Below, piece after piece: positions 23,525-32,400 of a stretch of DNA of 47,401 nucleotides (position 1 is its first letter; each line of letters opens with the position of its first letter). The position numbers and the translations under genes are program-made. The notes beneath the pieces were generated by a model. That model saw nothing but the letters and a program-made list of their open reading frames with translations. It had not been told where the DNA came from and did not search any database. Source of the DNA: Bacteriovoracaceae bacterium (lineage in GTDB: Bacteria; Bdellovibrionota; Bacteriovoracia; Bacteriovoracales; Bacteriovoracaceae); NCBI GenBank assembly GCA_016784965.1, contig JADHTQ010000036.1, positions 1 to 47,401 on the forward strand, read 5' to 3'.

Positions 23525-25000
23525 ATGTTAAACAATCTTAGTTACATGGTGTGCTGTATGGTCTCAAAAACTCAACTCAAGTTGTTATTAGTAATTATCT
23601 GTTTACTCTCAACTTTTCTTTGCAGCTTTAAAACATTCGCCCAAGAAGACCCTGATACTGCATTGATTCTCAAATATCATACAGAGCATGCCTATCACGT
23701 ACGTCAACTTGGATTGATCTTATACAAGCTTACTGACCAATTTAGTGATGTGGACGCTGATATCTTAAATCGGTTTCTTTACATGCATGAATTGAGTAAA
23801 AGAAACTTTATAACTGGAGCTCCAATAAACCTTGCATCTGCTGTCGATGGCGATACTCCTTCTTTTTATAAATTATTTAAAGCAGACATTACCAAACTAA
23901 CTAAATCAGAGTACGACTTGGCCATGAGCTTTTTGAACTACTATAATGATTCTGATGAAGAAGTGGCCATTGCCTTTTTTAAAAGAGAGGGGCTTCTTGG
24001 ACCAAACCAAGTGTTAGAAGATAGTCCACTGGTGCAAAAATATCTCAGAATAGAAAAAATTGCCAATATTGTTGAAAGAGGCAGCTCTAAAGCTTCTGAA
24101 GTTGAGTTTGGAAGAGCTGTGCTGCCTGGTCACACCTACTTAGATAATATCATGCACGATCGCGACTCTGCAAAGTTAGCGCTTAGATTGCACCATGAAT
24201 ACTACAATGTAAATGCAGTACAGAGTGAAGCCTCCAGATTTGTTAGAAACTACGATGAATATCGACTTTATAATTTCACACACATTTTACGGGTAACACG
24301 TTTGGGCGCCGCGCTATTAAAGGGTGACGCAGCAGTCAAATTCTGGGATATCGATCAAAAAATACTTGAAGAGTTTTTATTACTCCATGATCAATCAAAA
24401 ATTAATGGTTCTGACGCATTTTTAAACAGACATGCCTTACAAGAGGAATCAGAATCCATAACCTCAAAATTATATCAAAATTACGGGATCGATTTTGCGG
24501 CCATACCTGACGATTGGAAAAAAGAAACTGGTACACTTGTCAAACATTTAAATGAAATTGATCTAGAGGTCGCTGCCGATTTTTTTCGCAAAAAAGGTAT
24601 TCTTGGACAAAATGAAGATATTGCAAAAAATACTCTAGTTCAAAAATACTTGCAAATTGAAAAGATCGCTGACTTAGTTGACAGAGGGAGCTCTCCTGTC
24701 ACTCAAGAAGAGTTTGGGCGGGCAATGATTCCTGCTCATACCTTTTTTATTAAAGTTTTAAAAGACTTTGAATCTGCCGCTCATGCCCAATTTCTAGAAG
24801 ACAATTATGATAAAATTGTGCGAGGAGATGAATATCTAGGCAATGTTCCTGTCGTTAGACTCGCCTTTAAAAAGCATCAATGGGATGCTTCTAAACGTCG
24901 TTTTAAAAATCATAGAGGAGAGTGCATGCAAATCATGACCGAGCACTTTCTGAGCAATTTCCTTCCTTCTTTATCCGTCAGGTCTACTGTTAAGTTATAA
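23525..25000 (+). CDS. Exported protein with two copies of an HD-like helical domain, function unknown
   Basis: 491 residues. A signal-like segment near residues 15-38 (KLLLVIICLLSTFLC, then FAQED) suggests export; translation might begin at the second or third Met. The mature protein is an internal duplication. Copy 1 (about 50-235) and copy 2 (about 250-435) share YHTEHAYHVRQLG / YNFTHILRVTRLG, FLYMHELSK / FLLLHDQSK, and IVERGSSKASEVEFGRAVLP / LVDRGSSPVTQEEFGRAMIP. The spaced H-x3-H and HD/HE followed by K recall HD-type phosphohydrolases, but the complete metal site is not certain. No family name is assigned. It is flanked by GST and metF; no operon is evident. Confidence 0.55.
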   Translation: MLNNLSYMVCCMVSKTQLKLLLVIICLLSTFLCSFKTFAQEDPDTALILKYHTEHAYHVRQLGLILYKLTDQFSDVDADILNRFLYMHELSKRNFITGAPINLASAVDGDTPSFYKLFKADITKLTKSEYDLAMSFLNYYNDSDEEVAIAFFKREGLLGPNQVLEDSPLVQKYLRIEKIANIVERGSSKASEVEFGRAVLPGHTYLDNIMHDRDSAKLALRLHHEYYNVNAVQSEASRFVRNYDEYRLYNFTHILRVTRLGAALLKGDAAVKFWDIDQKILEEFLLLHDQSKINGSDAFLNRHALQEESESITSKLYQNYGIDFAAIPDDWKKETGTLVKHLNEIDLEVAADFFRKKGILGQNEDIAKNTLVQKYLQIEKIADLVDRGSSPVTQEEFGRAMIPAHTFFIKVLKDFESAAHAQFLEDNYDKIVRGDEYLGNVPVVRLAFKKHQWDASKRRFKNHRGECMQIMTEHFLSNFLPSLSVRSTVKL

Positions 25001-25005
25001 CTCGC

Positions 25006-25068
25006 AATAGTTTATGACTTTACAGGCATCACTTAATAAGAAATAATAGAGCGATACTATAAACTATT
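25006..25068 (+). repeat. 10-bp inverted repeat followed by T tract between two genes
   Basis: AATAGTTTAT (25006-25015) is the reverse complement of ATAAACTATT (25059-25068), which runs into T-rich sequence. It may be a weak long-loop terminator for the preceding gene or a 5' structure of metF. I see no match to a known riboswitch. Confidence 0.3.
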
Positions 25069-25095
25069 TTTCAACTTTTTTAAAAGAGTCTGCCC

Positions 25096-25965
25096 ATGGA
25101 TGTAACAAAATTTTTTAATGCACACAAAAGACCACTACTGTCCTTTGAGCTCTTTCCTCCACGTAGTCAAAAAGGTGCACAAAATTTAGATAAAGCAATA
25201 ACTGAACTTTCATCTTTTGGCCCTGACTATTTCTCGGTAACTTTTGGGGCAGGAGGAGGTCAGCGCCAAGGTTCATTTGAACTAATAAAAAAGCTTAAAA
25301 ATGAACGAGAATTACCTGTTGTGGCCTATGTGGCCGGCTTTGGAATGGGGCCAGATGACCTGGGATCTGTACTCGATAATTTCAAAGACATTGGCATCAA
25401 AACGGTCTTTGTCATTAGAGGTGATAAACCAACTGATGAGTCCTTTTCTCCCCATCCAGATAGTTTCACTCATGCCTCCGACATGCTCCAATTTATCAAC
25501 AGTAAGTATGATTTTAGTCTGGGAGCAGTCGGCTACCCAGAAGATAATAGGATTGATTATCTAAAACAAAAGCAAGATAGTGGTGCCCAGTATATCGTCG
25601 CTCAATACTTTTATGACAACTTATTTTACTATAACTTTAAAAACAAATGCAGCAAAGCTGGCATCACCATTCCCATTATACCGGGAATTATGCCGATTTA
25701 TTCCCATAAAATGACTAACAATCTTGCCAAAACGTGCAACACAACTCTTCCAGAAGTTGTCAAGCAAGGACTCGCGGCCATCGATCCCGAGGACAAAGAA
25801 GCCGTCATCAATTTCGGAATAGACTTCATTAGTAAACAATGTAGTGATCTTTTAAAAAATGGGGCCTCTGGATTGCACTTTTATACGATGAATAGAAGCA
25901 AATCTATTACACAAATTTTAGGTCGCCTTAAGGATGAAAACTTGTTATCGTTTGACCACAATTAA
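25096..25965 (+). CDS. metF: 5,10-methylenetetrahydrofolate reductase
   Basis: 289 residues, the usual size of bacterial MetF. TIM-barrel landmarks are in order: LSFELFPPRS with the catalytic Glu, YFSVTFGAGGG, the strand VFVIRGDKP with the conserved Asp, SLGAVGYPEDN, IVAQYFYDN, and LHFYTMNRS at the C-terminus. The enzyme reduces methylene-THF to methyl-THF with FAD for methionine synthesis. The common HLTC segment is replaced by VAYVAGF, a divergence also seen in other non-enteric MetF proteins as far as I recall. The stop codon shares the palindrome TTAA with the stop of the convergent L,D-transpeptidase gene. The gene appears to stand alone. Confidence 0.9.
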   Translation: MDVTKFFNAHKRPLLSFELFPPRSQKGAQNLDKAITELSSFGPDYFSVTFGAGGGQRQGSFELIKKLKNERELPVVAYVAGFGMGPDDLGSVLDNFKDIGIKTVFVIRGDKPTDESFSPHPDSFTHASDMLQFINSKYDFSLGAVGYPEDNRIDYLKQKQDSGAQYIVAQYFYDNLFYYNFKNKCSKAGITIPIIPGIMPIYSHKMTNNLAKTCNTTLPEVVKQGLAAIDPEDKEAVINFGIDFISKQCSDLLKNGASGLHFYTMNRSKSITQILGRLKDENLLSFDHN

Positions 25966-26999
25966 AGTGTCATCACCTTGTCGCCGCAATAACTATCTCC
26001 CATTACCGCTTCTCTTGGTGAATAGTTATAGTAAAGAGAGCCACCTTTAATTTTTTTAGAAATTCTAGGCCAAAATTGATCTGAGACCGCCGTGCACCCT
26101 AAAGTCCTGGCGCTTACCGCCCCACTTTTAATGAGTGCCGCTGGAGGTGAAACCGTATCTGAAATATAGTTTTTCCCGTGATGCAAAACCACTCCCCGGG
26201 CCCTAGTCCTGTCATTGATGCCTTTTTGAACACCATTTAACTGGACATATTTGTTCCATCCCCTTCCTTTTTTCTTTCCTGGTCTGTTTAGTACAGGTCC
26301 TATCACCATAAAACCAGATGGAGTCTCATTTGATCCATAACGGTTGGAGCAAAATTTGGCCTTTCCAATAGAGGAAGATCTAGGTGGCTTCCCCTTGCCG
26401 TGAGCTGAATGGTATGCCTCAATCTTCCCGGTATAGGTATCAATCACAAATAATCTTTTCTGATTAGAATTTTTTGTTAGATCATTAATGGTAATATATC
26501 TATCATTTTTTAAGCGAAGACTATTTTTTGTATGATGGTTGGGTACTTTAAATTTACTCTTATGCTTATGTAAGTTGTGAAAACACAGGGCCTGCTTTAA
26601 TGCCATCGGATTTCCACCAAGCCTTGTATAGTTTCTAAAAATGGTCTGTATTCCTTGATCTGCGCTAACAGACAGTAGATCCTCGTCGCCACCAGTGCTA
26701 TCCATACTTGGTACTGGACAGTAATCATAAGATACAGGACCACTCATGAAATTATTAAGAGTAATGCTCGGATCTGCCCCCCCCCAAATCTCTCTTCCTA
26801 AATTGCTAGTTCTGTCACTACTTGTGTAACCATAATTATAAGTGCCTCCAAATTGACCTAAGGGCTCAGAAGACTCCCCCATTACGCCATCATAGCTTGG
26901 ATAGCTGGGAGGATTCTCTTTATCACACTTTACTGCCAAAGTAGTTAGCATTATCAAAATTGCAAGAAAGTACCTAATCATTATAAAATCTATTTTCAT
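25962..26999 (-). CDS. YkuD_2-type murein L,D-transpeptidase catalytic domain protein
   Basis: 345 residues. The start (MKIDFIMIRYFLAIL) gives an N-terminal export signal; a Met at residue 7 could be the real start. The mature protein has a Ser/Gly/Asp-rich stretch, then a catalytic region matching the murein L,D-transpeptidase catalytic domain family: LFVIDTYTGKIEAYHSAHGKG, ETPSGFMVIG, GVVLHHGKNY and ARTLGCTAVSD with the nucleophile Cys302. Such enzymes form or exchange 3-3 peptide crosslinks or attach amino acids and lipoproteins to peptidoglycan. In Bdellovibrio relatives L,D-transpeptidases act on prey and self walls, which is a plausible but unproven role here. The gene follows the 161-residue partner gene with a 4-base overlap. 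Confidence 0.82.
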   Translation of the reverse strand: MKIDFIMIRYFLAILIMLTTLAVKCDKENPPSYPSYDGVMGESSEPLGQFGGTYNYGYTSSDRTSNLGREIWGGADPSITLNNFMSGPVSYDYCPVPSMDSTGGDEDLLSVSADQGIQTIFRNYTRLGGNPMALKQALCFHNLHKHKSKFKVPNHHTKNSLRLKNDRYITINDLTKNSNQKRLFVIDTYTGKIEAYHSAHGKGKPPRSSSIGKAKFCSNRYGSNETPSGFMVIGPVLNRPGKKKGRGWNKYVQLNGVQKGINDRTRARGVVLHHGKNYISDTVSPPAALIKSGAVSARTLGCTAVSDQFWPRISKKIKGGSLYYNYSPREAVMGDSYCGDKVMTL

Positions 27000-27481
27000 A
27001 CTTGCTCTAAACGTAAAATTAAAAGTTCCTGCTTACATATTGCATTCTTCTTGCCCAGAACCTTCATAATCATCTTTCCAGGCCAATTTTTCTGTGGCAG
27101 TAGGTATTTTAAAAATTCAAACTCCTCAACTAGGTATTCTTGCCTTTCATTTGAGTCGTCTCCTAAGACGGCCAGCTTGAATTTTTTCCTTTTTATAGCT
27201 TTTTTACTCCCATCACTTACAAATAAGACCTCCAACTGCAAGGGAATCAAATCACTCTTTTTTTTATCAACGCTTAAATAAAACTCTTTGTAAGTGCCCA
27301 CCACCTCTGACCACAGAGAAAATAATTCTACTTTTTTAGTCTTTTTTTCAAGCTGAAGTGCTGCTTTAATGATTAATCCATGGCTTTTGCAACGAGGAAG
27401 ACCACCATAACAAATATAGCTATAAAGGATAGTTGATATTAAAAAAGAGCATTTTAATAATTTTATTGTAAATTTAAGCAT
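26996..27481 (-). CDS. Exported protein of unknown function, partner of the L,D-transpeptidase
   Basis: 161 residues. An N-terminal signal peptide (LLKCSFLISTILYSYICYG) is followed by a mature part rich in Lys, Glu and Leu with predicted strands (YKEFYLSV, LIPLQLEVLFVSDGS, LILRLEQV) and three Cys in the whole chain after the leader. No family is recognised. Its ATGA overlap with the transpeptidase start implies one transcript and coupled translation, so a role in the same wall-modifying step is likely. The 5' end of this operon faces the decayed membrane gene upstream. Confidence 0.55.
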   Translation of the reverse strand: MLKFTIKLLKCSFLISTILYSYICYGGLPRCKSHGLIIKAALQLEKKTKKVELFSLWSEVVGTYKEFYLSVDKKKSDLIPLQLEVLFVSDGSKKAIKRKKFKLAVLGDDSNERQEYLVEEFEFLKYLLPQKNWPGKMIMKVLGKKNAICKQELLILRLEQV

Positions 27482-27575
27482 TTTTTTTACCCAACCAAAC
27501 TACTACTTATATTTTCCACTATAACAGCGCAAGTAGCAATAGAGCGCAAGATTTTCCTCCCAAAACCCTCTTGAA

Positions 27576-28068
27576 TTAAGACGTCAGATAAAACTTAAGT
27601 AACAAGTGTAAATACTTGAGATTTTCCTTAGACTGACCTTGTCCCACACGTATGGTCTGTTGGTCACTTCTTGCGACAATGCAGGAGTAGACACAAATAT
27701 AATTAGACCGATAAAAATCGCTGTAATCGGCTATATGCACCTGCTTGGGCCTTGTATCCAAATATAAAACAAAATAAGTTTTGGTACTTTTACCAGAACT
27801 TCTAACTTCCTTTCTAAGTACAACCTTTGAGCAGTTGGCCAGAGAATACTTTTTTTGACTAAAGCAAATTATTACCCCCCCACTGTTTTTTGATCTCCAA
27901 TTTGCGTTTATTAATACTAATTTTGGAACGATATAGCATTACGGCAAAGCCTAAGATAATTGAGGCGCTTCCAATTATTAAAGTCGGCATCATTTTATCG
28001 GGGTTTACCAGATACTCATTTACGACAGAACTAAATCCTCCAAACGCATTGGTAATCACAAGCCCCAT
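27576..28068 (-). pseudogene. Frame-broken small membrane protein, split at a G7 tract
   Basis: Two adjacent minus-strand frames join into one sensible protein if one base is removed from a run of seven G (27876-27882). The first part (ATG 28068) carries the membrane segment TLIIGSASIILGFAVMLYR and stops as GGNNLL at 27859. The other frame continues with FSQKKYSLANCSKVVLRKEV through YFVLYLDTRPKQVHIADYSD to a stop at 27576, giving about 163 residues. Upstream of 28068 an open stretch (IASGLIFVFM) could be a first membrane segment, cut by a second frameshift after ATGAACATGGCAGCTAAA near 28095. Two breaks favour decay; one alone would suit sequencing error or G-tract phase variation. Confidence 0.55.
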
Positions 28069-28271
28069 GAATACAAAAATAAGCCCAGAAGCTATTTAGC
28101 TGCCATGTTCATTTTTATTGATTAGTATTCTGCTTGCATATTGACCTCATTTGTTTTTTTAATAATTTTAACAAAAATTTTAAATTGGAGGCAAAAAAGT
28201 TATAGATAGGTTACTATGGTTTATATTATTATATAAGCAATATGAACAAGTATTAGCGCTATAGGAGAATT

Positions 28272-29240
28272 ATGAATAGAGAACTTGAGGATGATGATAA
28301 GTTGGTAGTACTGGCCATGGGGGGCAACGCACTCCACCAACAAGGGCAACAAGGTACTTACCAAGAGCAATTTGCAAATGCAAGAGCAGCAGTTGAACCA
28401 ATTGTTCAATTATTAAAAAAGGGATATCGATTTGTACTTACTCATGGAAATGGCCCTCAAGTGGGAGCTGTTATGCTCATGGTAGATAAGGCCAAAAACG
28501 AGGTGCCAGAAACTCCTTTGGGTATTGCTGACGCTATGACTTGTGGTTCAATTGGTTATATGATTGCCCAAAGCCTGCAAAACACAATGATTAAACACAA
28601 TATGTGGAAAAATGTCGTAAATCTTCCAACCCAAATAATAGTTGATCCAAATGACTACTCCTTTTTTAATCCCACTAAACCAATTGGGAAATTTTATTCA
28701 AAAGAAGAGGCCGAAACTTTAACTGATGAAAAAAAATGGATTCTAAGAGAGGATGCGGGAAGAGGTTGGCGTAGATATGTAGCATCTCCTTACCCCATAG
28801 ATATTATTGAAAAAGAAGCGATGAAGACCTTGATCTCACACGATTACTTGGTTATTACCGGAGGAGGAGGAGGAATTCCTGTTTCTCATGCCAAAGATGG
28901 AACAATCAATGGAGTTGATTGTGTTATTGATAAAGATCTTGCTAGCATGAAAATTGCGTTGTCAATTGGGGCTTCCACGTTGGTGATCGTTACGGGTGTG
29001 CGCAAAGTCGCTATCAATTTTGGCAAAAAAGAACAGCAAGATTTTTCAACGATGACTTTAACTCAGGTCCGCTATCATATCCAAGCAGGGGAATTCCCGG
29101 CAGGATCTATGAAGCCTAAAATGCAAGCGGCCGTTGAATTCATACAAGCAAACCCCAAAAACCGTGTCATTATCACTGATATAGACCATTTATCAGACGC
29201 GCTAGAGGGAAAAGACGGTACACATATCGTTGCTTATTAA
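28272..29240 (+). CDS. arcC: Carbamate kinase
   Basis: 322 residues, typical length. The amino-acid-kinase fold is clear: LVVLAMGGNALHQQGQ at the N-terminus, VLTHGNGPQVGAVML, DAMTCGSIGYMIAQ, then VITGGGGGIPV, DCVIDKDLASMKIA and MKPKMQAAVEFI. The enzyme interconverts carbamoyl phosphate plus ADP with ATP, ammonia and bicarbonate; in arginine or agmatine deiminase pathways it makes ATP. No arginine deiminase or ornithine carbamoyltransferase gene lies in the window, so the pathway partner is elsewhere. A clean ribosome site (TAGGAG, six bases from the ATG) sets the start. Monocistronic by spacing. Confidence 0.92.
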   Translation: MNRELEDDDKLVVLAMGGNALHQQGQQGTYQEQFANARAAVEPIVQLLKKGYRFVLTHGNGPQVGAVMLMVDKAKNEVPETPLGIADAMTCGSIGYMIAQSLQNTMIKHNMWKNVVNLPTQIIVDPNDYSFFNPTKPIGKFYSKEEAETLTDEKKWILREDAGRGWRRYVASPYPIDIIEKEAMKTLISHDYLVITGGGGGIPVSHAKDGTINGVDCVIDKDLASMKIALSIGASTLVIVTGVRKVAINFGKKEQQDFSTMTLTQVRYHIQAGEFPAGSMKPKMQAAVEFIQANPKNRVIITDIDHLSDALEGKDGTHIVAY

Positions 29241-29287
29241 AAAATTACATTTTTTTAAATAAAATCAAAATACTTATTAGCTACACA

Positions 29288-29386
29288 CTAAGAAGCTTTG
29301 TTGGTCTCCAGATAAATCTCACCGCCCTTAAAGTATTTGCTCAACTCCAAATAAGCAAAGAGACATCTACCCCTGTCATTTTTACA
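29288..29386 (-). pseudogene. Possible C-terminal remnant of a histidine-kinase-like protein
   Basis: In the 227-base gap before the large surface protein gene, one minus-strand frame between two stops reads about 33 residues including LELSKYFKGGEIYLETNKAS. The GGEIYLE pattern resembles the last strand of HATPase_c domains. No start codon or upstream domain is present, so at most this is a relic. Chance resemblance is possible. Confidence 0.2.
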
Positions 29387-29488
29387 CTACGCGGTATTTT
29401 TTTGCAACTCTTTGCTTCTTTGTGTTAATGCACTGAGCTAATTCATTTTATTTATCAAAGTATAAGCTTGCTTATCAGGAGATTGAAA

Positions 29489-32400
29489 ATGTTCAACGAT
29501 TATCTAATTTACTTACAAAAAATGGGCCTATACTGCCGATTATTACTTGCCACAACGCTATTGTGTCTAAATTTTACAAACACTTACGCCTATACAACAA
29601 CTGATCAATATATATTTGTAGAGGATTTAACCGTAAACGTTAATCAAGGTGAAACCGTTAATGCAAAGGTTATAGGCTATACTTTTGGCCTAGATAGTAT
29701 CTTTTTTGGTAACTATTCTCCCTATCAAGACAAAGGGATATTATCATTTCTTTACGATGGTAGTTTCAGCTATACGGCCTATGAAAATGAATCGGGCCCT
29801 ATCCATTTTGATTTTTATGCTTGTGATTTATATGCTTGCTCTGATGATAAAACTGTCACAATAAATATAAACTCAAGGCCATATGCAAATACACAAGAGT
29901 TTAGTGTCGATCTCGAAGGCACCTTGACACAAATACTATACGGAGAAGACAAAGAGACGCCCCAAAATCAATTAGAATACTACCTCACAGAAGACACTTA
30001 TGTTTATGGTGACCTGCAACTCTCACAAGATGGATATTTTGTATTTAATCCTTACTGGAGTGGCAAGACAACTTTCAAATATGTAGTGTTTGACGGCCTT
30101 GCATACTCTGAGCCTGTCACTGTTAATATTTATGTAACTGAATATTTCAATGCTGCTCCAGTCGCTCATGACGATAACTTTACAACTTATTCCTCTGAAA
30201 CACTTAAGGCCTATGTTTTTGCAGAAGATGAAGATGATGATGCATTAACATATGAGCTAGTCTCAGACACTGCCGATGGATATTTATATTTTAAAGATGA
30301 TGGATCTTTTGAGTTTCTTCCCTATTACACTGGAGCAACAAGCTTTAGCTATCGCGTTTGGGATGGAGAAGACTACTCCAATACTGCCACAGTTGTCATT
30401 GATGTCACAGAACAAAATTCAATTCCTACAGCTTTTGATGATAGTTTTGAAATATTGGCCAATAAGGAGTTAAATAGCTATGCCGATGCATATGATCCAG
30501 AAGATGATCCACTATCGTTTACCCTTTTGACTGGGCCCAGTAATGGCTCTTTATTTTTTGACGAAAATGGATATTTTGATTACCTACCATCTTTAAACTG
30601 GACTGGCACTGATAGCTTTACCTTTGATGTAACAGACGACGGTGAATATTACTCAAACATTGGAGAGGTCTCAATTTATGTGTGGGCGCCACTTCCTGAA
30701 ATTAGTGATATTGATGATGTCTCCATTAATGAAAACAGCGAAAATAATGAAGTAAGGTTTAGTATCACTAATGAGGGGCAACTGGTTAATGATGTGCAAA
30801 TCAGCATTAACTCTTCAAATCTCTCTTTAATCAGCAATGATCAAATTTACATCGAAGCAGATGAAACTAACTACTATCTACTAATTACTCCAAAATTTGA
30901 GCAATCGGGAAGCGCTACCATTACAGTTTCTGTAAACGATGGGATAAATACCAGCAAACGCGCTTTTTTAGTTACAGTATTGCCCGTAAATGATCCTCCT
31001 ACAATCACGCCAATTGCCAATCAATTTATTAATGAAAATAGTGATGAAATAGAAATTCAGTTTGATGTTTATGATACTGAAAGTAGATACGACCTGGATG
31101 TAACATTTTCTTCTTCTAATCAAGAGCTATTTCCCAATGAGTATTGCGAATTAGTTGACCTTGGAAATGGATATTACTCACTATATATGTATCCAGAGTA
31201 CGCTAAGTTTGGCAAATCTACTTTTACAGTTAGGGTATCTGATGGAGTAACAACGACTACCTCCACATTTGAAGTAACTGTCGCTGATGTTGATTTTGCT
31301 CCTGTAATCGAAGATATACCAAATCAAACCCTAGAAGAGGATACTTTGGCTCACAAAATAAATGTCACCGTGTATGATCCCGATGACGATCTGATGTACA
31401 TTAAAATTACTACAGACAATGCAGAGCTGCTTCCAACACTTGATGATGATTGGACACAAAGTGCGAGTGATCTCGATAATGATTTGATTTCTTTGCCAAT
31501 CATTCCCGCTTCCAACCTTTATGGAACGGCAAAAGTTATAGTGGAAGCAAGTGATGAGTTTTATGAAAAAGTTACTACTAAAGAATTTATGGTTGAGGTA
31601 ACTTCTGTTAATGACAGACCTGTCATTACTGCTATAACTGACAAAACGATTCTGGAGAACTCAGAAAACAACTTGATCTTTTTTAGTATTACCGATCCAG
31701 ACTCTACGTCTTTTAATGCTACTGTCACTTCTTCCAATCAGGAACTGTTTAAAAATCAAAATATTGTAGTCACAAAAGGGCAAGAAGCTGATAAGAATTA
31801 TTATATTGAGCTAAATCCAGAAAAAAACAGATCGGGAGAGGCCCAGATTACTATTGCGATCAAGGATGAAAGAGAACATCCTATTGTTCAAACTATTAAT
31901 ATTTTGGTCGAACCAATTGGGCAAATTCCAACTCTGAGTTTAATTGGATCTAATTACCTCGAGTTAAATCTTGGTGAAACATATAATGAACCTGGATTTG
32001 TGGCCACGGATGCACACAATAATGATATAAGTAGTGAGGTCCAAGTATCTAGTAACCTCAATGCTTTTATGCCTGGTAACTATCAAGTCACCTACACGGT
32101 AGGTGATGCCAAGGCCACACGATATATTTTAGTACGTGGTCCCCTGCTGCTATCATTTGGTAACTCGGCAGATATTTATAGTGGAGTACCAACCAATTTA
32201 TTCGCCTTAGATCCAATTAGTGGAAATTCTAGCTCGGCAGACGTTTCCTGGGAATTTGAAAATGGAGACGTTTTAACTGGAAACAATGTTCCCTATACAC
32301 CAAATGGTGTAGGGCCACAAAATGTCACTTTGAGTGCCACTCAAGGTGATCAGTCCGTTGAACATACTTTTGAAATCGATGTCCAAAAACCAGAATGCTC

